From a virus: a stretch of 59,049 bases of DNA. The DNA lies in the IMG/VR virus record IMGVR_UViG_3300035145_003654, positions 1 to 59,049 of that record. One strand, 5' to 3'. Numbering within the stretch: position 1 is the first letter of the stretch; every line of letters starts with the position of its first letter. The notes under the pieces were generated by a model. It was given only the letters and a program-made list of their open reading frames with translations, was not told where the DNA came from and ran no database searches. Both the position numbers and the translations under genes were made by a program. Positions 1 through 6,368 of the stretch are shown here, one piece after another.

Positions 1-2
1 CT

Positions 3-1466
3 AACACTGGGACCGATAGGGGTCTTCCCATCAGCTGTTTTGGTATTGATACACCTGATAGCATTAGGGGAATTGGATTAACTAACGCTGAACTTATGAA
101 ACTTACAGCACTTGGTGGTGGTGTAGGCATTTCAGTAAGTAGAATTCGCCCTAGGGGTACAACAATTACAGGTAATGGTAAATCTGAGGGTGTAGTACCA
201 TGGTGTAAGATTTACGACTCAGCAATTATCGCTACAAACCAAGGTTCAGTTCGTAGGGGTGCTGCATCTGTAAATTTGGATATTAACCACCTTGACATTG
301 ATGAATTTATGCAAATTCGTAGACCTAAAGGTGATCCCAACCGTCAATGTCTTAATCTACATCAGTGTGTAGTTGTAGATGATCATTTTATGAGACGTTT
401 ACAAGACAGAGACGGGGATGCTATGAAATTATGGCTTGAAATACTTAAAACACGTGTAGAAACGGGTGAACCATATATTATGTTTAAGGACAATGTTAAT
501 AAAAATAATCCTTTAGCATATGCTATGAACAACCTTGATGTCAGTATGACTAATATTTGTACTGAGATTACACTTCACACAGATGAAGAACATAGTTTTA
601 TTTGTTGTTTAAGTTCTTTGAACCTTGCAAAGTACGATGAGTGGAAAGACACTGATGTAGTAGAAACTGCAATTCGTTTCTTAGATGGTGTGATGCAAGA
701 ATTTATTGATAAAAGTAATGGTAAAGATTCACTTATTAGAACTCACAGACATGCCCAAAAAGGTAGAGCGCTTGGTTTAGGTGTAATGGGTTGGCACTCA
801 TTCCTTCAACAGAAGAACTTACCATTTAACTCTATTGCTTCAACAGCTTGGACACATACCATTTTTAGTGACATTAGACAAAAAGCTGAAGCTACTTCTA
901 GAGAACTTGCCCAAGAATATGGTGAACCTACTTGGTGTAAAGGAACAGGTATGAGAAATACTCACTTGCTTGCTATTGCACCTACTGTTTCTAATTCGCG
1001 TTTAAATAATTGTTCTGCTGGTATTGAACCTATCCCTGCTAATATTTACACTTTTAATGGTGCTAAAGGAACATTTATTGTAAAAAATAAAGAATTAGAA
1101 TGTTTACTTGAAGGTAAAGGACACAATACAGATAAAGTGTGGGATCAAATTCTTGCTGATAATGGTTCTGTCCAAAACCTTCCACATGATGTTCTTACTG
1201 AAGCTGAAAAAGAAGTATTCCTTACATTTAGTGAGGTTAATCAGTTAGAACTTGTAAAACAAGCAGCTATCAGACAAAAATACATAGACCAAACCCAATC
1301 TTTAAACCTTTCATTTGACCCTACCGATTCTCCTAAATGGATTAATCAGTGCCATATGGAAGCTTGGAAATTAGGAGTTAAAACTTTGTATTACTTGCGC
1401 ACAGATTCCGTGATTAAAGGAGATTTAGGATCTCGTACTGCAGATTGCGTTTCTTGTGATGGTTAA
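3..1466 (+). CDS. nrdA: Class I ribonucleotide reductase large subunit, 5'-truncated by the window
   Basis: This enzyme reduces ribonucleoside diphosphates to deoxyribonucleotides for phage DNA synthesis. The frame is open from base 3, so the true start lies upstream. The first codons read through TDRGLPISCF, the loop with the first active-site Cys. Further on come NICTEI (the N-x-C-x-E active-site strand), TLYYLRT (the Tyr-Tyr radical relay) and a C-terminal CVSC pair that is re-reduced by thioredoxin or glutaredoxin. About 487 residues are visible, against about 750 for the family, so the N-terminal ATP-cone region is missing here. A thioredoxin gene at 15679 could be its reductant. The small subunit NrdB is not in the window. 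Confidence 0.95.
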   Translation, partial: NTGTDRGLPISCFGIDTPDSIRGIGLTNAELMKLTALGGGVGISVSRIRPRGTTITGNGKSEGVVPWCKIYDSAIIATNQGSVRRGAASVNLDINHLDIDEFMQIRRPKGDPNRQCLNLHQCVVVDDHFMRRLQDRDGDAMKLWLEILKTRVETGEPYIMFKDNVNKNNPLAYAMNNLDVSMTNICTEITLHTDEEHSFICCLSSLNLAKYDEWKDTDVVETAIRFLDGVMQEFIDKSNGKDSLIRTHRHAQKGRALGLGVMGWHSFLQQKNLPFNSIASTAWTHTIFSDIRQKAEATSRELAQEYGEPTWCKGTGMRNTHLLAIAPTVSNSRLNNCSAGIEPIPANIYTFNGAKGTFIVKNKELECLLEGKGHNTDKVWDQILADNGSVQNLPHDVLTEAEKEVFLTFSEVNQLELVKQAAIRQKYIDQTQSLNLSFDPTDSPKWINQCHMEAWKLGVKTLYYLRTDSVIKGDLGSRTADCVSCDG

Positions 1467-1500
1467 CATATGTATAATTGAAATTTAAAACTAAATTACT

Positions 1501-1680
1501 ATGAAAGAAAAAACATTAGGAATTATCAGACACGCTTTAACATTTGTTGGAGGTGTTTTAGTTACTCAAGGTGTTCTAGATGACGCTATGTTCATGGAAC
1601 TCTTTGGAGCAGTAATGACTCTCGTCGGTGGCGTTTGGTCAGTAATTGACAAAAACAAAGCTGAGGCAGCAGAGGCATAA
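1501..1680 (+). CDS. Small holin-like membrane protein (Pam3 gp28-like)
   Basis: This 59-residue protein has an IRHALTFVGGVLV segment, then a glycine-rich hydrophobic stretch (FGAVMTLVGGVWSVID) and a charged, Ala-rich C-terminus. The order (I-R-H-x-L-T, G-G-x-L-V, second hydrophobic segment ending WSxxxK) matches the small phage holin family typified by Pam3 gp28. Holins form inner-membrane lesions that time lysis. The next two genes look like spanins, which supports a lysis role. A strong terminator follows directly. Confidence 0.65.
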   Translation: MKEKTLGIIRHALTFVGGVLVTQGVLDDAMFMELFGAVMTLVGGVWSVIDKNKAEAAEA

Positions 1681-1700
1681 TAAATTAAAAGTTAACTTGG

Positions 1701-1749
1701 GGGCCTAATCAGTTATGTAAATCACTGGTTAGGCCCTCTTTATTTTTTG
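1701..1749 (+). terminator. Rho-independent terminator after the holin-like gene
   Basis: A 13-bp stem (GGGCCTAATCAGT at 1701-1713 with ACTGGTTAGGCCC at 1724-1736, one G-T pair) with a 10-nt loop is followed by a T-rich tract (TCTTTATTTTTT). It separates nrdA and the holin-like gene from the spanin-like pair. Confidence 0.9.
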
Positions 1750-1755
1750 TGAAGA

Positions 1756-2022
1756 ATGAAGGCACCTATAAGCTTTGAGCAGTTTACTAAAAACCCCGTT
1801 GCCGCAATAGCGTTTGTTGCGCTAGGTGTAATAGGGTACTTATATGTGGATATGATGAGTATCCATGAGGCTCAGTTAGATAATTTAGAAGAATCTTGTG
1901 TTCAAAGAATTGATGATCACAAAGAAAGAATTGAGTCTTTAGAAACTACTATTGTTAGGTACGAAGAGAAGTTGGAATTAATCAACGAAAAGTTACTAGA
2001 ATGTTTAGGAACACGAGACTAA
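1756..2022 (+). CDS. Membrane-anchored coiled-coil protein, candidate inner-membrane spanin (Rz-like)
   Basis: This 88-residue protein has one N-terminal membrane span (about residues 14-32, AAIAFVALGVIGYLYVDMM) followed by a charged heptad-like coiled coil (about 38-82). That is the architecture of i-spanins. Its 3' end overlaps the next gene, a lipoprotein, by 22 bases in another frame, as in nested Rz/Rz1 pairs, and a holin-like gene lies just upstream. Spanins fuse inner and outer membrane in the last step of lysis. Assignment rests on architecture and context only. Confidence 0.5.
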   Translation: MKAPISFEQFTKNPVAAIAFVALGVIGYLYVDMMSIHEAQLDNLEESCVQRIDDHKERIESLETTIVRYEEKLELINEKLLECLGTRD

Positions 2023-2537
2023 TATTTGCAGTTGTATTATCAGGATGTGCTACAGCAGCAGGAGATTCTACAGCTCCCAATTTTACCCCTACTGAAGTAG
2101 AAGAAACAATTAATACTACTTTATTAGAAACAGTAGAAACTACTTTAGAAGTAGCTGATTTAGCTATTGATGAGATTTTAGAGGATAAAATTGAAAAGCA
2201 AAATAAAATATATTCTCTTCAAAAATTAGTAAATCAAGAAGAAGAATTAATTTTAAATCTAGAAGGCTCTTTAGGTGTTAAAGATAGCCTCCTTTTAACT
2301 TATGAAATAAATAATCAGCTTCTTGAAGAAAAAATAGATGAGGTAGCAACTAATTTAGATCATGCCCTCCATAAGTGTACAAATGAATGTTACCCTACAA
2401 TAGTTAAATTAAATAAAGAAAACGAAGAGTTATTAAATTATGTTGATTCTCTTCAAAATTGGGTATTTTACTTAGATTCATTAGTAATGACTAATAAAAA
2501 ACTAAGTAAAAAAAATACCTTCCCCCACGAAATTTAA
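2001..2537 (+). CDS. Lipoprotein with coiled coil, candidate outer-membrane spanin (Rz1-like)
   Basis: A short lipoprotein signal peptide ends in the lipobox LSGC (Cys at about residue 16). After it comes a Thr-rich linker and long acidic coiled-coil segments (about 45-115 and 135-165) with two Cys in between (CTNEC). The start overlaps the end of the Rz-like gene. At 178 residues it is longer than classical Rz1 but in range for separately encoded o-spanins. It could instead be an unrelated surface lipoprotein. Confidence 0.45.
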   Translation: MFRNTRLIFAVVLSGCATAAGDSTAPNFTPTEVEETINTTLLETVETTLEVADLAIDEILEDKIEKQNKIYSLQKLVNQEEELILNLEGSLGVKDSLLLTYEINNQLLEEKIDEVATNLDHALHKCTNECYPTIVKLNKENEELLNYVDSLQNWVFYLDSLVMTNKKLSKKNTFPHEI

Positions 2538-2545
2538 AATAAAAA

Positions 2546-2911
2546 ATGGTTTTGTATTATTATAACGCCAAGCTTGATAGGGTTGTCGATGGAGACACTA
2601 TAGATGCTATGGTTGATTTAGGATTTAATACATGGAAACATGTAAGAATCCGTTTAAATGGAATAGACGCTTATGAATCCAGGACCAGAGATTTGGATGA
2701 AAAAGAAAAAGGATTAAAAGCTAAAGCTAGAGTAGAAGAATTATTAGCACTTACAGATGGTCACTTTTTCCTTTCCTCAAAAGGGGTAGACAAGTATGGT
2801 AGATGTTTAGGTGATGTAAGAATAGAACCTAACATTCACAATCATATTAATATAAGTGAAAAGCTATTAGCTGAAAATTTAGCAGTTCCTTATTACGGAG
2901 GTAAAAGATAA
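2546..2911 (+). CDS. Thermonuclease (SNase)-like nuclease
   Basis: This 121-residue protein carries the staphylococcal nuclease signature in order: VVDGDTIDA (catalytic Asp, Ca-binding), HVRIRLNGIDAYESR (catalytic Arg and Glu), then KYGRCLGDV (second catalytic Arg), and a C-terminal helix ending AVPYYGGK. The family hydrolyses DNA or RNA using calcium. No clear signal peptide is present, so a cytoplasmic role such as host DNA or RNA turnover is possible. It is slightly shorter than the usual 140-150 residue domain but all catalytic positions appear present. Confidence 0.85.
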   Translation: MVLYYYNAKLDRVVDGDTIDAMVDLGFNTWKHVRIRLNGIDAYESRTRDLDEKEKGLKAKARVEELLALTDGHFFLSSKGVDKYGRCLGDVRIEPNIHNHINISEKLLAENLAVPYYGGKR

Positions 2912-2912
2912 A

Positions 2913-2943
2913 TTTGGAATTTTAAATCTCTGTTCGTATATTT
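2913..2943 (+). promoter_or_regulatory. Bacteroidota-type promoter for the deazaguanine operon
   Basis: TTTG at 2913-2916, 20 bases, then TATATTT at 2937-2943 fits the Bacteroidota sigma-factor consensus (-33 TTTG, -7 TAnnTTTG). The start codon at 2949 is only 5 bases downstream, so the transcript would be leaderless or nearly so. There is no GTCAT box upstream, unlike the promoters in the right third of the window. Confidence 0.7.
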
Positions 2944-2948
2944 CGAAC

Positions 2949-3449
2949 ATGGCACATTCAATTGAGGTTATCGAAGAGCAGTTGTCCCAACTACAAAAAT
3001 TGAATTACAACCAATTCTTTTGGTGGCGTAGATGGGGCCGCAAAACCAAACCTTTGCACAAGTATTCTCCATTGATTGACAAAATTCGCAATGGTGATTA
3101 TGATCCTAGTCCTTATTTGTGGCAAATTTATTATTGCCAATGGGAAATTGATCAAAAGTACAAGCAATTTGAAGGTGATGGTCGTGAACAAGCTGTTCAA
3201 ACTCGTCTCGACAAACAACGTCGACGCCGTCTTATCGACGATCACGAAAAGTATGAAAAAGAAAACCTTGCCCAACTCGAAAAGGATTTTCTCGTCACAT
3301 TCCGTATGACCAAAGATGATTACCGAAGAGATGTAATTGAGGTTGGTGGTTCGCCAGAGGAGTTTTATAATTATTGTGACGACACGTATGGTCGATTTAA
3401 TCGCCCTACTACATCACCTCGTAGAGGCCGTCCACCTAAAATTAAATAA
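2949..3449 (+). CDS. Unrecognised basic protein with AT-hook-like tail
   Basis: I do not recognise this 166-residue protein. It is Trp/Tyr-rich near the N-terminus (FFWWRRWGR), strongly basic in the middle (QRRRRLIDDHEKYEKE) and ends in RRGRPPKIK, an R-G-R-P AT-hook-like core that often binds the minor groove of AT-rich DNA. It is the first gene of the operon running through dpdA, queC, queD and queE, with a 1-base TAATG overlap to dpdA. A DNA-binding helper for the modification system is possible but unproven. Confidence 0.75.
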   Translation: MAHSIEVIEEQLSQLQKLNYNQFFWWRRWGRKTKPLHKYSPLIDKIRNGDYDPSPYLWQIYYCQWEIDQKYKQFEGDGREQAVQTRLDKQRRRRLIDDHEKYEKENLAQLEKDFLVTFRMTKDDYRRDVIEVGGSPEEFYNYCDDTYGRFNRPTTSPRRGRPPKIK

Positions 3450-4243
3450 TGAAAGTATCACACGAAATACCATTCGCATATTTAGAGCAAAGTCTTAAGT
3501 TTAACGACTATGACTATTTGCTCCCACATTTGTATGACGAATACGAAGAATATAGAGAGTTTTTTCAAAGGGAAAACAAACAATTCCGACGTTACATTGT
3601 AATGGATAATTCACTCCACGAGCTAGGAGTACCTTACTCGAAAGGTAGAATGATTTCTATTATTGAGGAAGTAAAACCTGATGAATTTATAGTACCAGAT
3701 GCCTGGGAAGATGCTGTTCAATCTATGCGGCAAGCAAAAGAATGGAGCTTTATAGAATTACCTAAAGGGGTAGAAAAAGTAGCAGTTGTACAAGGTAAAT
3801 CGTTTGATGAGGTAGTAAAGTGTTATCAAACGTATAAGTGGTTAGGTTATAATAAGATTGCATTTAGTTATGGTGCTAGCTATTATAACGATGTATTTCC
3901 CCATCGTAATAAGGATGTAGGTAAAGCATTAGGTCGCCAATTGGTCATCAGTAAAATGATTAACATGGGGCTTATTGGACACACTGATAGAATTCATCTC
4001 TTAGGTTGTTCCCTTCCACAAGAGTTTTTATATTATAAAGATGTTAAACAAATTGAAAGTATTGATACTTCAAATCCTGTAATGGCAGCTTTTGATGGGG
4101 TAACATATCATCCTAATCACGGGTTGGATTCTAAACCTAAAACAAAGATTGATGAGGTTATAAATTCACCTTTTGATGAACAGATAGCAGAAAAAATAGA
4201 TTATAACGCAACATATTTTAAATTATTAAATAACATATTATGA
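3449..4243 (+). CDS. dpdA: DpdA-like DNA 7-deazaguanine transglycosylase
   Basis: The predicted role is swapping guanine in phage DNA for a 7-deazaguanine base, by analogy with tRNA-guanine transglycosylase. The 264-residue protein fits a TIM barrel: MDNS at 52-55, VVQGKSFDE about 113-121, a barrel strand KIAFSYGASY about 136-145, RIHLLGCSL about 181-189, and IDTSNP at 205-210 holding a candidate nucleophilic Asp. It overlaps queC by 4 bases and is cotranscribed with queC, queD and queE, the makers of preQ0, which is the strongest support. A tRNA-acting TGT is less likely: it lacks the usual TGT length and its C-terminal zinc site. The DpdA subfamily cannot be fixed by eye. Confidence 0.8.
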   Translation: MKVSHEIPFAYLEQSLKFNDYDYLLPHLYDEYEEYREFFQRENKQFRRYIVMDNSLHELGVPYSKGRMISIIEEVKPDEFIVPDAWEDAVQSMRQAKEWSFIELPKGVEKVAVVQGKSFDEVVKCYQTYKWLGYNKIAFSYGASYYNDVFPHRNKDVGKALGRQLVISKMINMGLIGHTDRIHLLGCSLPQEFLYYKDVKQIESIDTSNPVMAAFDGVTYHPNHGLDSKPKTKIDEVINSPFDEQIAEKIDYNATYFKLLNNIL

Positions 4244-5037
4244 AAAAACAAGCAGTATTGTCACTGAGTGGAGGTATGGACAGCTCCACAGTGTTACTTC
4301 ATCTACTCGCCAATGGCTATGAAGTGACGGCACTGTCTTTTGATTACGGACAAAAACACAGGGTTGAACTTGATCGAGCCCAATCATTAGTTAATTATCT
4401 TAATAGTAATGGGCAAAATGTAAAATACGGAACTATTAAACTTGATGGTTTAGCTCCTATGCTTAATAGCGCCCTTGTAGAAGGAGGTGATGAAGTACCT
4501 GAAGGTCACTATGAACAGGAAAACATGAAGGAAACAGTTGTTCCTAACCGTAATAAAATTTTCTCATCACTAATCCAAGCTGTAGCATTATCAATAGCAA
4601 ATGAAAAAAATACTGAAGTACATATCGCGATGGGTATTCACGCAGGTGACCATGCTATATATCCCGATTGCAGACAAGAATTTAGAGACGCTGACTATAC
4701 AGCCTTCACCGAAGGCAATTGGGACGCTGAGCGCGTTAGCTATATTACCCCTTATCTTAATGGCGACAAGTTTGATATACTGCGAGATGGTATGGACGCC
4801 TGTGGGCGATTGGGATTATCATTTAACGAAGTTTATAAACGTACAAATACTAGCTATAAGCCCATTAATATTGGTGATGAGTGGTTTAGTGATTATAAAT
4901 CGGCTTCTTCGGTCGAACGCGTCGAAGCGTTTATCAAACTTGGCCAACCGGATCCTGTCGAATATGCTGATGAGACTGGACCCGTGGGATGGGATATTGT
5001 AAAAAATCATGTTGAACAAGTTTTAGCTGAAGCCTAA
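4240..5037 (+). CDS. queC: 7-cyano-7-deazaguanine (preQ0) synthase QueC, lacking zinc cysteines
   Basis: QueC converts 7-carboxy-7-deazaguanine to preQ0 using ATP and ammonia. The 265-residue protein has the PP-loop SGGMDSS (residues 10-16), VPNRN (101-105) and the GIHAGDHAIYPDCRQEF substrate segment (about 132-148). In ordinary QueC the C-terminal part carries four zinc-binding Cys (S-C-Y ... C-x2-C-x2-C-x2-R). Here the same stretch reads TSY (204-206) and DYKSASSVER (218-227), so every Cys has been replaced, mainly by Ser. The rest is conserved, so the enzyme may fold without zinc. It overlaps dpdA by 4 bases and queD by 1. Confidence 0.9.
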   Translation: MKKQAVLSLSGGMDSSTVLLHLLANGYEVTALSFDYGQKHRVELDRAQSLVNYLNSNGQNVKYGTIKLDGLAPMLNSALVEGGDEVPEGHYEQENMKETVVPNRNKIFSSLIQAVALSIANEKNTEVHIAMGIHAGDHAIYPDCRQEFRDADYTAFTEGNWDAERVSYITPYLNGDKFDILRDGMDACGRLGLSFNEVYKRTNTSYKPINIGDEWFSDYKSASSVERVEAFIKLGQPDPVEYADETGPVGWDIVKNHVEQVLAEA

Positions 5038-5495
5038 TGTTTATCTCAACTAAAATATTTGATGGATTTAGCTGTGTGTTTCGTCAGTGGAAAGCTGAAG
5101 GAACACACTGCCGATTCCTCCATGGTTACGGAATCTCGTTTAAAGTATGGTTTAAAGGAGAATTAGACGAACGTAATTGGGTTTGGGATTTTGGTGGTAT
5201 GAAACGTGCTAAAACCGAAATTGATGGTATGAGTCCTAAAATGTGGATGGATCACATGTTTGATCACACTATGCTTGTAGCAGTAGATGATCCATTTTTA
5301 GAATCATTTAGACGAATGGATGAAGCTGGGGTAGTCCAACTTAGAGAAGTCCCAGCAACTGGGGCAGAACGTTTTGCTCAGTTTATTTATGAAAAGCTTA
5401 ACAAGTTTGTATTGGAAGAAACAGATGGACGTGTTAGGGTTATGAAAGTAGAATTTAGAGAACACGGAAAAAACACAGCAATCTATGCCGAATAA
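5037..5495 (+). CDS. queD: 6-carboxy-tetrahydropterin synthase-like protein, variant metal site
   Basis: QueD turns dihydroneopterin triphosphate into 6-carboxy-tetrahydropterin, the second step to preQ0. The 152-residue protein shows HCRFLHGYG (24-32) at the position of the family's C-x3-HGH motif, WVWDFGGMK about 50-58, DHTML about 77-81 and a C-terminal VEFREHGKNTAIY. The catalytic Cys (C25) is retained, but the HGH pair reads HGY, and the first His ligand (usually in AAH) aligns with FSC, so two of three usual zinc ligands differ. C13 or H24 could substitute. Context between queC and queE makes the role secure in outline. Confidence 0.85.
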   Translation: MFISTKIFDGFSCVFRQWKAEGTHCRFLHGYGISFKVWFKGELDERNWVWDFGGMKRAKTEIDGMSPKMWMDHMFDHTMLVAVDDPFLESFRRMDEAGVVQLREVPATGAERFAQFIYEKLNKFVLEETDGRVRVMKVEFREHGKNTAIYAE

Positions 5496-6261
5496 AAGAA
5501 TAGAAGATTACGATAAAATATTACCTGTACTAGAAGTATATAGGTGTGTGCAAAGTGAGGGCTCCCGTTTTGGGCGTCCCACTATTGCTGTTAGAACAAC
5601 AGGATGTACTCACCGTTGTTGGTTTGGTGAAGGTGGATGGTGTGATTCATGGTACACTAGTATCCATCCTGAAAAAGGTACATTTTCATTTAATGACATT
5701 ATCAATATTTATGATGAGAATCCTCAAGTAAAAGAGATGATGTTAACAGGGGGTTCACCAACAATGCATCCTGCTTTAGTAAATGAACTTACTCATTTTG
5801 CCGCTGAAAGAGACATACTTATTACGATCGAAACTGAAGGATCTCACTTTGTTGAAACTGATTACCCACTTGGTCTCGTTTCTCTTAGTCCTAAGTTTTC
5901 TAACTCTGTCCCTCGTGTGGGTGTTACTACTCCCGGTGGTAAAGTTGTTGATGAAAGGTTTGTCAATCAGCATAACAAGTTTAGACTCAATTATGAGAAC
6001 ATTAAAAAAATGATGAATTTTCATAGCGATTATCACTACAAACCAGTTTGGGATGGAACTGATGAATGTTTAGCTGAAATTGAAGAGTTTAGAGTTAAAA
6101 TGAAGATCCCTAAAGCTAAAACTTATGTAATGCCTGCAGGAGATACAAGAGAAACTCTAATTGAAATGTACCCAAAGGTATTTGAAATGGTTGCTGAGCG
6201 AGGATATAATATGACTGGTCGTGATCATATTATAGCTTATAACACAGAACGAGGAGTATAA
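5485..6261 (+). CDS. queE: 7-carboxy-7-deazaguanine synthase QueE (radical SAM)
   Basis: QueE makes the deazapurine ring from 6-carboxy-tetrahydropterin using S-adenosylmethionine and a 4Fe-4S cluster. The 258-residue protein starts with EVYRCVQSEGSRFGRPT, the typical QueE entry (usually xxSIQGEG), then has GCTHRC and a third Cys in WCDSW. The cluster motif is C41-x3-C45-x7-C53, expanded from the common C-x3-C-x2-C. MLTGGSPTMHP matches the GGEP SAM-binding strand with Ser for Glu. It overlaps queD by 11 bases and is the last gene before the operon terminator. Confidence 0.88.
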   Translation: MPNKRIEDYDKILPVLEVYRCVQSEGSRFGRPTIAVRTTGCTHRCWFGEGGWCDSWYTSIHPEKGTFSFNDIINIYDENPQVKEMMLTGGSPTMHPALVNELTHFAAERDILITIETEGSHFVETDYPLGLVSLSPKFSNSVPRVGVTTPGGKVVDERFVNQHNKFRLNYENIKKMMNFHSDYHYKPVWDGTDECLAEIEEFRVKMKIPKAKTYVMPAGDTRETLIEMYPKVFEMVAERGYNMTGRDHIIAYNTERGV

Positions 6262-6262
6262 T

Positions 6263-6302
6263 ATACCCCCTTATAATTGGGAATACCCCCTTATAACTGG
6301 GG
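6263..6302 (+). repeat. Two tandem 20-bp repeats downstream of queE
   Basis: Two adjacent copies (6263-6282 and 6283-6302) of ATACCCCCTTATAAtTGGGa differ at two bases. Each copy can form a weak C-run/G-run hairpin. They lie between the queE stop codon and the terminator. Function unknown. Confidence 0.8.
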
Positions 6303-6306
6303 ATAG

Positions 6307-6333
6307 AAAAGGGCGCTTAATGGCGCCCTTTTT
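6307..6333 (+). terminator. Rho-independent terminator after the deazaguanine operon
   Basis: AAAAGGGCGC (6307-6316) pairs with GCGCCCTTTT (6323-6332) around a TTAATG loop, and a T-run is included in the right arm. It ends the dpdA-queC-queD-queE transcript before the secreted-protein genes. Confidence 0.92.
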
Positions 6334-6368
6334 AATATTTATGATCGAAAGTTTTAACTAAAGTCGCT

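Noticed and set aside
4601-5002. Second + strand frame inside queC
   Set aside because: Alternative-frame shadow of queC; its hydrophobic translation has no coherent domain.
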